64,000 bases of DNA, taken from Devosia sp. XK-2 (GTDB lineage Bacteria; Pseudomonadota; Alphaproteobacteria; Rhizobiales; Devosiaceae). The stretch's first letter is position 1; every line of letters starts with the position of its first letter. Made by a program: the position numbers and the translations under genes. This document shows, one piece after another, positions 9,410 through 17,592 of the stretch. The stretch spans positions 2,810,501 to 2,874,500 of the forward strand of contig NZ_CP146608.1 in assembly GCF_037113415.1 (NCBI RefSeq). Reading direction: 5' to 3'. The notes below the pieces were generated by a model. The model did no database searches. It saw only the letters and a list, made by a program, of their open reading frames with translations, and was not told where the DNA came from.

Positions 9410-10680
9410 TCCTCAAGGCCTCGCAACGCGGCAACGGCTCCGAGCTGGCCGCCCACCTGATGCGTATGGACGACAACGAGCATGTCCATGTGCATCAAAT
9501 CCGAGGCTTCGTTTCCGAAGACCTCAAAGGGGCATTCAAGGAAGCCGAGGCAACGGCCAAGGGCACGAAGTGTCGCCAGTATCTGTTTTCCTTGTCATTG
9601 AGCCCGCCCGAAGACGCCCGCGTTTCGGTCGAGGGCTTCGAAGAGGCCGTTGGCAGAATTGAGGAGCGGCTCGGCCTTGCCGGACAGCCGCGTGCCATCG
9701 TCTTCCACGAAAAGGAAGGTCGCCGCCACGCGCATTGCGTTTGGTCGCGCATCGATGCCGACACCATGACGGCAAAGCAGATGAGCTTTTACAAGACAAA
9801 GCTCACGGGGATTTCGCGCGACCTCTATCTGGAAAACGGCTGGTCGATGCCGCGCGGCCTTGAGAATGCTGCCGAACGCAATCCCACCAATTTTTCCCTG
9901 GCCGAATGGCAGCAAGCCAAGCGGCAGGGCATCGATCCGCGCTGGCTGAAGTCGGCCGTGCAGGAATGCTGGCAACGCTCCGACAATCGGGCGTCCTTCG
10001 AATCCGCTCTGCAAGATCGCGGCTTCTTTCTGGCCAAAGGGGACAAGCGCGGCTTTGTCCTGCTCGATCATCAGGGGGATATCTGGTTCCTCCCCAAAGT
10101 CCTCGACGTAAAAACAAAGGATGTGCGCAGCCGCCTCGGGTCCGGCGACGAACTCAAAAGCGTCGATGACACCAGGAAGGTGATTGGCGAGCGCATGACG
10201 CCAGCGATGCGCCGCCATGTCGAGGAGTCGCGCGACCAGTTCCGCCGCCGCTCCACCCTTCTCGCCCAGAAAAAAGAAGAGTTGACGCAAGAGCACCGTA
10301 AAGCCCGTGCCGATCTAGAAGGACGGCAGGCCGTGCAGTGGGAAAACGAAACCCGCGAGCGTGCCGCAAGGCTGCCGAAGGGGCTGCGCGGCCTCTGGCA
10401 TCGCATTACCGGACAATATCAGGAAGTCCGGCGCGCCAACGAACTGGAGGCCAAGGACACCACCCTGCGCCACGGTCAGGAGCGTCAGGCCCAGATCGAC
10501 TCCCAGAGGGAAGAGCGCGCCGCGCTCCAGACTGAATTCAAACAACTCCGAAGCGCCCAGGCCAAGCAGCTCCTAGAGCTGCGTGAAGACATTGGCCGCT
10601 TCCTCAAATTCACGCGGGGGCGAGACCAGTCGCGGCTCCTGTCCCGTGATCAATCTCTCGGCCTGCGGCTGGAGCGATAA
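9406..10680 (+). CDS. MobA/VirD2-type relaxase
   Basis: A 424-aa relaxase. The N-terminal catalytic domain (about residues 1-150) has the metal-binding histidine motif RRHAHCVWSRID with H108 and H110, preceded by IVFHEKEG. The likely catalytic tyrosine is not certain from the sequence alone. The C-terminal third is a charged, glutamine- and arginine-rich helical region. It should nick the element at oriT and pilot the strand into a recipient. It is translationally coupled to mobC and followed after 20 bp by a membrane-protein gene. No helicase or primase domain is visible. Confidence 0.85.
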   Translation: MILKASQRGNGSELAAHLMRMDDNEHVHVHQIRGFVSEDLKGAFKEAEATAKGTKCRQYLFSLSLSPPEDARVSVEGFEEAVGRIEERLGLAGQPRAIVFHEKEGRRHAHCVWSRIDADTMTAKQMSFYKTKLTGISRDLYLENGWSMPRGLENAAERNPTNFSLAEWQQAKRQGIDPRWLKSAVQECWQRSDNRASFESALQDRGFFLAKGDKRGFVLLDHQGDIWFLPKVLDVKTKDVRSRLGSGDELKSVDDTRKVIGERMTPAMRRHVEESRDQFRRRSTLLAQKKEELTQEHRKARADLEGRQAVQWENETRERAARLPKGLRGLWHRITGQYQEVRRANELEAKDTTLRHGQERQAQIDSQREERAALQTEFKQLRSAQAKQLLELREDIGRFLKFTRGRDQSRLLSRDQSLGLRLER

Positions 10681-10700
10681 TCTTCAATCGGAGCTACCCC

Positions 10701-11210
10701 ATGTCATCGAACAACAACGACAGCTCTGCCATTGCTACTGGCATCGGCATTCTCGGCGTCGGCTTTATCGCTTTGGCAGTCTTCTTGTTTGCCATCGCTG
10801 CCTTCGTCACCTTCGTCCTTTCAATCCTCTGTCTCATCGCATGCATCCACCCGCTACGGCTCGGCAATCGGGTTCTGACCTCGGAAGAAGCGAGTGGATT
10901 TCTTCTTCGGGGCGTCGCCGGAATGTGGCTTGTTCCGGCGTTCGTCTACTTTTGCGACATCATGTTCGGCCTGGGCGTCGAATGGGGCTACCTCGGGCAC
11001 ATGTTCGTGGTGGGCTATGTCGGCGGTTCGCTCGGCTGGGTGTTGCTCACTGCGGATTCTAACGCGGAGCAACCGCAGGCGGAGGTTCTGCCACCGGCTC
11101 ATCAGATCACACACCAGTCCAACAACCCGCGTCCTTCGCCCTGGCAACAACAAGAAGAGGAGCCGTTCAGATATGCGAGCTGGGACGATGACGAGGAGCT
11201 ACCGCGATGA
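10701..11210 (+). CDS. predicted membrane protein of the mobilization cluster
   Basis: A 169-aa protein of no recognised family. A glycine-rich hydrophobic hairpin spans about residues 12-50, two further hydrophobic helices lie near 75-92 and 97-115, and a proline- and glutamine-rich acidic cytosolic tail follows. Its stop overlaps the next start (ATGA). The position between the relaxase and the coupling ATPase suggests a membrane partner of the coupling protein, but that is inference only. Confidence 0.7.
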   Translation: MSSNNNDSSAIATGIGILGVGFIALAVFLFAIAAFVTFVLSILCLIACIHPLRLGNRVLTSEEASGFLLRGVAGMWLVPAFVYFCDIMFGLGVEWGYLGHMFVVGYVGGSLGWVLLTADSNAEQPQAEVLPPAHQITHQSNNPRPSPWQQQEEEPFRYASWDDDEELPR

Positions 11211-11437
11211 GCTTCGGACGCCTCATGGAAGTCTACCAGTTCTTCTGGATGTTCGAGTCTCATGCCCAGCAGCGACTGGCATGGCAGGACGCGGAAGAAA
11301 TGCGCATCGCGCGTGTTCGGGCGGAGGCGCAAGCCTCTGCCCAGGCACAAGCCATGCTCGATGCAAACCCCAGCGGGTCGCTCGGACACGCCCGCCTCAA
11401 TGATGAAAATGAGCTAATCCGGTCGGGGTTGCTATGA
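11207..11437 (+). CDS. small hypothetical protein between membrane protein and coupling ATPase
   Basis: Seventy-six residues, rich in alanine and glutamine in the middle, probably helical, with no signal peptide or known motif. Both ends overlap their neighbours by four bases (ATGA), which places it firmly in the mobilization operon and is the main support that it is a real gene. Confidence 0.65.
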   Translation: MSFGRLMEVYQFFWMFESHAQQRLAWQDAEEMRIARVRAEAQASAQAQAMLDANPSGSLGHARLNDENELIRSGLL

Positions 11438-12849
11438 GCACAGCCCTCACCATCACCCACCACCGCATAAGGCGCGGGATCGAGCTCGGCTTCTATCGCG
11501 GACACCCGCTCGTTTATGATGGCACCGAACCGGTCGCCATCGACGCACAGGCGGGCAAAGGCAAGTTCACGCGCTTTTTGGGCGTGAACATTGTCTCGCC
11601 GCGCACCGCTCATCTCACCAAGATCATCACAGATCCGAAAGACGCCGAACTCGCCTGGTCGACATGGAAGACCTTGGAGCGGGAAGGATACCGGGTCCGG
11701 TTTATCAATCCGGCCCGCCTCCACGGCTACCCGTCCGAGTCCTACAATTTCAATACCCGGTTGCTGGAGATAGCTGCCAGACCAGAGCTCCGCCCGCTTG
11801 TGAGTGACGCAGCCTATGACGCCGCGAGCTTCCACGTGCCGATTGATCCAAACCCGGCGCATCGCTGGATCGGACAGGGCGTGCGCAATGCGTTTGCGCT
11901 TTTCAATGAAGTCACCGCCCTCTTCCCCTCGCCGCGCTGGCCTTGCACGGCGGGCGGCCTTTGGGACTTCTTTGGCCGGACGCCCTCCGAGATTGCGGAC
12001 GACCTATTCGTCTGGGCGTCCGACAATAGAATGGGCGCGCAGGCTGGCATGTGCCGCCAGATTGCCGGTCTGACGGAATCCACCAATCAGTGGAACGCCT
12101 ATTCCTCCCTGATCATCGAACGCCTGCGCGGTTTTCAGCCGGACACAGCCTTGCGCGCCGTCACCGACAAAAACACCTTCGATCCTGCCGATATGAAACA
12201 CGAGCGCACGGCTCTGTTCATCATCGGCACGGCGCGGAGCGATACAAGTCGCTCGTTTGTCGGGTCGATGGCTGCGGCGATCATTGAGCGTTTTGCCGAC
12301 GCGCATGGACCTTTGCGTGCGCTCGTCGTCGGCGAAGAATGGGGTCAGCTCTATGTATCCAACTTCCATGAAATCCTGACGCTGTACCGACAAGGCGGGA
12401 TCAACTTTCTTGGCGTGTTTCAAAACGCCATTGCGCAGATCGAAGCCAGATACGGGCGCGAAGCCGCCCGCATATGGAAGAAGGCCGTCGCGCACACGCT
12501 TTATCGCGGCCTACCGGACAATGACACGCTGCGCGATATCGAGCACCGCTCGGGCAAGACATCGGTCATGGTGCGCGGCTTCAACGTCAATATGAACCAG
12601 GTCAGCGGGTCGGGCGACAACCTGTCCGAACAATCCCGCCCGCTCTTGCAAGCCGAAGACATTCGCGCCGCAACGGGTGGCGAACACGCCCTGCTCGAAA
12701 GCCGCGACCACGGCTATTACGTGGTCGATGTTCCGAACTTTTGGGAGCGGCCGGAGACTGCTGGTCTCCTACGCGATGTGCGGGAAAAGCCAGACAAATA
12801 TGCCTGGCTTGATCGGCTGGCAAAGCCCCTCACCACGATAGGAGACTAA
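11434..12849 (+). CDS. VirD4/TraG-like coupling ATPase, reduced form
   Basis: A 471-aa protein resembling type IV coupling proteins. A P-loop-like AQAGKGKFTRF segment lies near residues 37-47 and a Walker-B-like LRALVVGEEWGQL near 296-308, followed by YRQGGINFLGVFQN, which matches the R-x-G-I/V sensor stretch of VirD4 proteins. It differs from classic VirD4 in having no N-terminal membrane helices, no first glycine in the P-loop and EE in place of DE. Neighbouring small membrane proteins may supply the anchor. It should link the relaxosome to a helper secretion channel. Confidence 0.7.
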   Translation: MSTALTITHHRIRRGIELGFYRGHPLVYDGTEPVAIDAQAGKGKFTRFLGVNIVSPRTAHLTKIITDPKDAELAWSTWKTLEREGYRVRFINPARLHGYPSESYNFNTRLLEIAARPELRPLVSDAAYDAASFHVPIDPNPAHRWIGQGVRNAFALFNEVTALFPSPRWPCTAGGLWDFFGRTPSEIADDLFVWASDNRMGAQAGMCRQIAGLTESTNQWNAYSSLIIERLRGFQPDTALRAVTDKNTFDPADMKHERTALFIIGTARSDTSRSFVGSMAAAIIERFADAHGPLRALVVGEEWGQLYVSNFHEILTLYRQGGINFLGVFQNAIAQIEARYGREAARIWKKAVAHTLYRGLPDNDTLRDIEHRSGKTSVMVRGFNVNMNQVSGSGDNLSEQSRPLLQAEDIRAATGGEHALLESRDHGYYVVDVPNFWERPETAGLLRDVREKPDKYAWLDRLAKPLTTIGD

Positions 12850-12851
12850 CA

Positions 12852-13256
12852 ATGCACGCGACCAAAAACCCCCGCTTCTGGATCTTGGCGGGCGCAGCCT
12901 CGGTTCTGACCATGTTGGTGTTCTTGCTCTTGCCTTCATCGGTGCGACTGCCATTGCCATCGAATGTGCAAGTGCTGCTGAGCATAGGGGCCGGATTTGC
13001 GCTGGCCAGGGCGTACTTAAAGAGATTCCCCAATCGCCCGATGACGGTTCGGGCAGCGGCGGGCGTCATCCCCTTTTGGGCATACTGCGCCTTTTGCGGC
13101 TTGGTGCTCTGGTCTGGAATGGATCAGGGCCTTCACCCGTTGCAGGTTGTCGGCACAGTGCTCGGCGCCATGTTTCTGGTCATCGTAATGCCCTGGCTCT
13201 TCTGGCTGCTGGTGAAGGATGCCGTCGCCGCAGTTCTCAGACTGCTCGGGAGATGA
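12852..13256 (+). CDS. predicted four-helix membrane protein
   Basis: A 134-aa protein, almost entirely hydrophobic, with four likely transmembrane helices near residues 6-26, 33-53, 61-83 and 91-125. No family recognised. It starts 2 bp after the coupling-ATPase stop and ends the rightward mobilization operon, so it may serve as that ATPase's membrane anchor (inference). Confidence 0.65.
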   Translation: MHATKNPRFWILAGAASVLTMLVFLLLPSSVRLPLPSNVQVLLSIGAGFALARAYLKRFPNRPMTVRAAAGVIPFWAYCAFCGLVLWSGMDQGLHPLQVVGTVLGAMFLVIVMPWLFWLLVKDAVAAVLRLLGR

Positions 13257-13301
13257 GCACGATGACTAGTGGCCAGCCGCTTTGGCGGCAGGCCACATTC
13301 C

Positions 13302-13586
13302 CTAGAACAGGGATAGTTGTCGCTGTGCATCTTGTTGCTGTTGCCAGTCTGAGTTGCTTGCCTCTGCATCCAGCCAGGCCTTCACGAAAGCGTCGGCTGT
13401 GCCGTATGGTTCGACGAGCTGTCCACCCAAGAAGTGGGAACGGTAGCCAGTCTCGGTGATCGGGATGGGCCGTCTGCCATCGGTGAGGATTTCGATGTGA
13501 TCGATAATCCCCCACTGATCTTGGGCGTGAGTGATTGTCATGCCGATGCCCTGCCATTCGAGGCGGTATGTGTGGAGCGCGCTCAT
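13302..13586 (-). CDS. conserved hypothetical protein of mobile elements
   Basis: A 94-aa soluble protein with a phrase ITHAQDQWGIIDHIEI and a C-terminal glutamine-rich tail. I associate similar small proteins with alphaproteobacterial plasmids and integrative elements but know no function. Its ATG overlaps the preceding gene's stop by four bases, so the two form a leftward pair convergent with the mobilization operon. Confidence 0.6.
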   Translation of the reverse strand: MSALHTYRLEWQGIGMTITHAQDQWGIIDHIEILTDGRRPIPITETGYRSHFLGGQLVEPYGTADAFVKAWLDAEASNSDWQQQQDAQRQLSLF

Positions 13587-13804
13587 GTGCGCGCTCCTTC
13601 TGCTGATGCCAGAGGTCGGCGCAAGACGATACGTCCGTCGACGGGCAATGTGTCGAGTTTAAGGGATAGCCCCTTGCCGTCTTTGTGCTGCCAGGCTGCG
13701 CCCATGCGGTTCCAGAAGGCTGTGTCGCCAGTGCCGGTGACCGTCCAGCAGATATAGTCAGGTGACTTCACAGAAGTCGGTTCGGTAGTTTTGCTCTTTG
13801 CCAT
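13583..13804 (-). CDS. small conserved hypothetical protein
   Basis: Seventy-three residues. The ATG at 13804 is preferred over an upstream extension because AAAGGAG lies at good spacing before it. The body reads CWTVTGTGDTAFWNRMGAAW then a KDGKGL motif and LPVDGRIVLR. I recall proteins of this type encoded near antirestriction genes on rhizobial plasmids; no activity is known to me. Coupled to the downstream 94-aa gene. Confidence 0.65.
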   Translation of the reverse strand: MAKSKTTEPTSVKSPDYICWTVTGTGDTAFWNRMGAAWQHKDGKGLSLKLDTLPVDGRIVLRRPLASAEGART

Positions 13805-13992
13805 GATCTTTCTCCTTTGATTGGTTGGCTCGTTACGCCGTTCAAAGGACAGGCCGATCAAGGCTGCCAGTCATGACAACACGGGAGGCGATAGCCGAAT
13901 GGAGCGGGCAGGAAATTGACGGGCGGACGCGGCCTGTCAGAACAAGGCGAAAACTAACGCGCCAACCGGTCGATGAAAGTTATGGTGAGAGT

Positions 13993-14901
13993 CTAAGCGG
14001 GATACCGACGTTCAAAAGGGTCGCTCATCGATGTCCGGAAGTTTCGATCCGACATCTGGCGCACCACTTCTGACACGACGTACTGTGCGCCCATAGTCAA
14101 GTGACCAACATCCTGGCGAGGAGGTTGGGAGGCGGAGTAGCGATTGACGACATATTGTGGCTGAGCAGAGACGACACGGGCTACGCGATTTGCATCAAAC
14201 GACGACCAGAGCCGTGCCAGATGGCCCGCAATGTCACCAACGCGATGGCCGAATTTTTGACGAATTTCATCCTCGGGCATTCCATGTGCGGCTGCTCCCG
14301 CCTTGAGCCCCAATTCTACTGCGAGTAGCGAAGCTTGAACCGCACCGCGGAAATCGTATCCGCCTGTCAGCACTGCCGACGCTGAATGAAGATGCAGCCT
14401 GGCCAAGCCTATGAAACGGCGGACGAGCTCATTGCTGGCATATGGTTCGTTCAGCTCGTCAATCCCATACTGGATGTCCGCGACGTCCCCAAACTGGTCG
14501 AGGAAAATTTCCATCTGATCCGGTTCGGTCTGAATAATCCGAAGCTGTACGGGCGTCAGTTCCACAAATTTGAATGGGTTGATGCTGACTTCTCCGTACA
14601 CGTGAGGCACTGCGATCCGGGCAAAAATATCTCGATACATGAAGACGCCGATGTGCCCCCCGACCGCCAGATCCTGAGGCCTATAGATCGACGAGAATGC
14701 GCGATAGATTCGGTCGTATATGCTTGGCGTACCGGCACCTGCGAAAATGAAGCCAACATAACCCAGCTTGTGCATCACCTGCCTTGGAACCTCAAAAGAA
14801 CGACGCTTGATGTCCACGCCTGCGGCGAACAACTCAGCGTCCGTGGTTCCCACCAAATACAGAAGTTCCTCATCCGACAGTTCGGCAGACGTATCGGGCA
14901 T
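13993..14901 (-). CDS. hypothetical protein, C-terminal half HEPN-like, third gene of the TumEA operon
   Basis: A 302-aa protein with no sure family. The C-terminal half (about 165-290) is helical and reads like a HEPN domain: QASLLAVELGLKAGAAA, then KFGHRVGDIAGHLA, then a VNRYSAS segment and a final long helix. Its ATG directly abuts the TumA stop codon (TAGATG), so it is the third gene of the toxin-antitoxin operon. It might be an extra toxin component or an unrelated passenger; both remain open. Confidence 0.6.
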   Translation of the reverse strand: MPDTSAELSDEELLYLVGTTDAELFAAGVDIKRRSFEVPRQVMHKLGYVGFIFAGAGTPSIYDRIYRAFSSIYRPQDLAVGGHIGVFMYRDIFARIAVPHVYGEVSINPFKFVELTPVQLRIIQTEPDQMEIFLDQFGDVADIQYGIDELNEPYASNELVRRFIGLARLHLHSASAVLTGGYDFRGAVQASLLAVELGLKAGAAAHGMPEDEIRQKFGHRVGDIAGHLARLWSSFDANRVARVVSAQPQYVVNRYSASQPPRQDVGHLTMGAQYVVSEVVRQMSDRNFRTSMSDPFERRYPA

Positions 14902-15267
14902 CTACTGCGACATCACCGGCATATCGAGCGTAATCCGGTCATACCGAACGCGCGGTACGACACGGCCACGCTCGCCACCAGCAAGTTCGACCAGGCCATA
15001 TCGCTCCATGGTGCGAAGCGTGCGCGACAGGTTAGATTTGGCGCGGCCTGAAAGCTCTTCGAGCTCTGCAAGGGATTCCGGCTTCTCCTTGGCGATCAGG
15101 TCGAGAAGAGCCTGATTGCGCTGGGAGAGCACCTTGGCAAAGCTTTCCACCGAGGTGAACCAGACGGTCGGATCACTCTTCTTTGGTTTCAGGTCGCCGC
15201 GCGCAATCGCCATCGTGCGTGCCTTCATGGCATCGTAACTGGCAATACCAACGTGCAATGTTGTCAT
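14902..15267 (-). CDS. tumA: TumA-family antitoxin, helix-turn-helix (HVO_A0114-like)
   Basis: A 121-aa DNA-binding protein. It opens with HVGIASYDAMKARTMAIARG, continues VWFTSVESFAKVLSQRN, and has a MarR-like winged helix LEELSGRAKSNLSRTLRTM near residues 70-90. This arrangement is characteristic of antitoxins paired with TumE. The ATG at 15267 overlaps the toxin stop (ATGA), so I reject the longer frame that starts inside the toxin gene. It should neutralise TumE and repress the operon through the dyad at 15640-15658. Confidence 0.8.
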   Translation of the reverse strand: MTTLHVGIASYDAMKARTMAIARGDLKPKKSDPTVWFTSVESFAKVLSQRNQALLDLIAKEKPESLAELEELSGRAKSNLSRTLRTMERYGLVELAGGERGRVVPRVRYDRITLDMPVMSQ

Positions 15268-15632
15268 TTCAGCACTCCTTTCTCGCGTAGTACCGCGTCC
15301 ACCTCGGCCCAAAAGTCCCCGAGCAAGGTCGCAGCATCGCTGTATTCATAAGGGCGGATCGTCCGCAGGCGGTGCTTGTGGTCGTACCGCTTCTTGCCTT
15401 TTCCGCCCGGCCCCTTCACGTCGCTCACGGCATGAGCGTTGTCGAAACCGACAAGCCGCTCACCGGATGCATCGTGCAGGGTCAGTGAGTAGTTCAGGCC
15501 GTGCGGCCGCTCCGGTGTCACCTCGACCCGCCGCACCACGAACTTTACCCAATGCGTCTCGTCGACGAACAATGTCTGACCATGCAGATCGAGCAAGGTG
15601 TCGAGACTGCTATCGGGTTCTTCTCCAGCCAT
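15264..15632 (-). CDS. tumE: TumE-family toxin (DUF6516)
   Basis: About 122 aa from the ATG at 15632; a GTG at 15647 is an alternative but lies inside the operator dyad. Family features are visible: LLDLHGQTLFVDETHWVKF, GFDNAHAV, a YDHKHR motif and the C-terminal PYEYSDAATLLGDFWAEV. TumE toxins inhibit growth and are neutralised by the downstream TumA. Toxin-first order with a four-base overlap is normal for this pair. The likely job here is stabilising the mobile element. Confidence 0.78.
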   Translation of the reverse strand: MAGEEPDSSLDTLLDLHGQTLFVDETHWVKFVVRRVEVTPERPHGLNYSLTLHDASGERLVGFDNAHAVSDVKGPGGKGKKRYDHKHRLRTIRPYEYSDAATLLGDFWAEVDAVLREKGVLK

Positions 15633-15639
15633 AAGATAG

Positions 15640-15658
15640 GTTATCACTTACTGATAAC
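15640..15658. promoter_or_regulatory. operator-like dyad at the tumE start
   Basis: GTTATCA-CTTAC-TGATAAC is a perfect 7-bp inverted repeat immediately upstream of, and partly overlapping, the possible tumE starts. Its location fits autorepression by the TumA helix-turn-helix protein. The promoter elements themselves are ambiguous. Confidence 0.6.
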
Positions 15659-15699
15659 AATAGGCAAGAAAATTCGCCCCGACCGGAGCTGGCAGAAAA

Positions 15700-16446
15700 T
15701 CAGGAAAAGACAGGGGCGTCGTGGATGACCTTGGCCTGTACGGCCTGAACCGGATCGGGTTCGACGACCTTTTGAGCGTCGAATACCGGAGGCTGGTGTT
15801 CGGGTGCCAGTTCGGCACGGACGCTTTCGGGCATGTCCGCCGCAAGCTCTAGTTCCAGGGTTTTCAATTCCTCGGAGGTAATTTCGCCGTTTTCGACACG
15901 CTCGCGGGCGTCGTCGAGCTTCTGCTGATATTCGATGATGGCGTTTCGCTCTTCCAGCAGAGCATCGATGGAATCGTGGTTATCTTTGAACGCCTCATGT
16001 TTTGGGCGCCAATCCTCTATCTCGTCCGCCGAAATAACGGATGGATCGAGCTCGTTTCCGTGCTCATCGAAAACGCGGATGCCGTCTTCGGACTCGAATA
16101 CCCGCGTCCCGTCGGGCAGCACAAACGCCTTTTCGAGCATGTCGTCACGCTCGCCACGCAGAAGTTCGAGCAACCGCTCGTTCTCAATGAGCGCGTCGTA
16201 TGTCGCTTCTTCGTAGTGGTTGAGTTTGACTTCGAACGCTGCGAGCTCGGTGGCAGAGGCGAATACGACCGCCTCTAGCAATTCATCCGCTTCCGCGCGG
16301 CGTTCCTGCTCGTCCTTTTCCTTGTCTTTGCGCCGTTTGTCCTCGCGGCGCGCCTCTTCTTGCACACGGCGCACGATTTCGCGGTAGCGTTCCGGCTCGG
16401 TGCTACGCGCGAATTCGTTCTTCCATGTGAGAGGCACTACGCTCAT
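15700..16446 (-). CDS. hypothetical coiled-coil protein
   Basis: A 248-aa acidic protein. Residues about 25-125 are highly charged and predicted coiled coil (EEARREDKRRKDKEKDEQ), followed by a repeated LPDGTRVFESEDGIRVFDEH motif near 110-130 and a second helical stretch to about 210. No family recognised. The ATG at 16446 overlaps the upstream stop (TGATG), and a GTG at 16458 would lengthen it by four residues. Co-transcribed with the exported protein upstream. Confidence 0.6.
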   Translation of the reverse strand: MSVVPLTWKNEFARSTEPERYREIVRRVQEEARREDKRRKDKEKDEQERRAEADELLEAVVFASATELAAFEVKLNHYEEATYDALIENERLLELLRGERDDMLEKAFVLPDGTRVFESEDGIRVFDEHGNELDPSVISADEIEDWRPKHEAFKDNHDSIDALLEERNAIIEYQQKLDDARERVENGEITSEELKTLELELAADMPESVRAELAPEHQPPVFDAQKVVEPDPVQAVQAKVIHDAPVFS

Positions 16447-16802
16447 CAGGACGGGCACTCCCTATTGATCAGGCCGGACATCACCGCCCCTGGTGAGTGG
16501 CTGGCAAACTTCTCAAATCCGCCAATGACATCGCGCAGGCTGGTATCGCCGCTTTCATAGAACCAGTCATAGATGCAGCGCATACCATCTGTGTTGCGAC
16601 CGTCTTTTTCGTATCGCGCCTGCGCCAGCCCTTCGACGATGCCCTGGATGTAGGAGCTAAACTCCACCGACGACATAGTGTCCAGCGCGACGCCAGCCGT
16701 CAGGGTTTCGGCGCGCGCACAATTCACGCCGAGTATCAGCGGCAGCGCGACCATTGAGTATTTCAAAGTCGATCTCATCGACTTGCATTTAGACCGGCTC
16801 AT
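16446..16802 (-). CDS. small exported protein, Rap1a/Tai immunity-like
   Basis: 118 aa with a Sec signal peptide (KYSMVALPLILGVNCARA, cleavage around residue 31). The mature part has two cysteines and a pattern EFSSYIQGIVEGLAQAR...CIYDWF...INRECP that resembles the Rap1a/Tai immunity-protein fold, though the match is only by eye. Two starts are possible, 16802 and 16778; neither has a strong ribosome site. Its function in the element is unknown. Confidence 0.55.
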   Translation of the reverse strand: MSRSKCKSMRSTLKYSMVALPLILGVNCARAETLTAGVALDTMSSVEFSSYIQGIVEGLAQARYEKDGRNTDGMRCIYDWFYESGDTSLRDVIGGFEKFASHSPGAVMSGLINRECPS

Positions 16803-16848
16803 AAACGTCCAAATTATTGTCGATTTTCATAATTTCTTCATTAATGTT

Positions 16849-16871
16849 ATTCTATAGTTACGCTATAGAAT
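16849..16871. promoter_or_regulatory. AT-rich dyad upstream of the small resolvase
   Basis: ATTCTATAG-TTACG-CTATAGAAT is a perfect 9-bp inverted repeat about 120 bp before the resolvase start, in a clearly AT-rich patch. It contains TATA-like hexamers and could be the resolvase operator or part of a res/crossover site. It also lies about 47 bp upstream of the leftward exported-protein gene. Confidence 0.5.
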
Positions 16872-16989
16872 TTCCGCGTGCCAAATAAATACAAGTGCAA
16901 CAGCTGGTGCGGCGGAGTTGGGTGGCAAATAAGGGGACGATTTTAAGGCGTAACGCAGGGGCGAATAATCGACCCAAGCGACTGAAAAT

Positions 16990-17559
16990 ATGAGAAAAAT
17001 CGGATATTTGAGGGTTTCCACCGAGGAGCAGCGGCCGGATAGGCAAATTGACGGCCTTCGGACAGAATGCGATGAACTACACATAGAAACTCTGTCTGCT
17101 GTCAGTAAAAAACGCCCGATATATGAGGCAGTTATCGAAAAACTGCGTCCGGGAGACATGTTGGTAGTCTGGGATCTGGACAGAGCCTATCGCTCGGCCA
17201 GAGACGCACTAAACGAGTTCAGCGCGCTCGATCAGCGCGGCGTCGCTTTCCGCGTCGTCAACTTCCCCATCGATGCCCGCACCGCCGAGGGGTACTACTG
17301 TTTCACTGTCATGTCGGCGAACAACGAGCTGGAGCGCAGGATATTGTCGCGCCGCACCAAGGAAGGGCTGGCGGCCGCACGGGCGCGGGGCAAGATATTG
17401 GGACGCCCTTACAAGCTTTCGAGCGATCAAATTGCACATGCCTGCCGCGAGATTGGCTCCAGACGTATCACCGTAACGGAAATGGCGCGCCAATACGATG
17501 TCGGTCGGTGGACTCTGACAAAAGCGATGCGCCGCCATCAATCAACCGAAGCGACTTGA
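16990..17559 (+). CDS. small serine recombinase (resolvase/invertase family)
   Basis: 189 aa, the normal length for a Tn3-resolvase or Hin-type enzyme. The catalytic serine is Ser10 in YLRVSTEEQ; the arginine motif WDLDRAYRSARD and ELERRILSRRTKEGL helix E follow, then a C-terminal helix-turn-helix VTEMARQYDVGRWTLTKAM. It is distinct from the large recombinase at the right end. It may resolve multimers of the circular form or invert a segment; only one possible site is seen. Confidence 0.88.
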   Translation: MRKIGYLRVSTEEQRPDRQIDGLRTECDELHIETLSAVSKKRPIYEAVIEKLRPGDMLVVWDLDRAYRSARDALNEFSALDQRGVAFRVVNFPIDARTAEGYYCFTVMSANNELERRILSRRTKEGLAAARARGKILGRPYKLSSDQIAHACREIGSRRITVTEMARQYDVGRWTLTKAMRRHQSTEAT

Positions 17560-17592
17560 TAGCGGCGCGCATTTCGGTGATGGATTGCCGCT

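Noticed and set aside
8924..13256. A complete conjugation system
   Set aside because: Only relaxase, MobC, a coupling-like ATPase and small membrane proteins are present; no VirB4-like ATPase or pilus genes are in the element.
16990..17559. Small serine recombinase as an insertion-sequence transposase
   Set aside because: No terminal inverted repeats or second transposase gene flank it; length and helix-turn-helix fit a resolvase/invertase.
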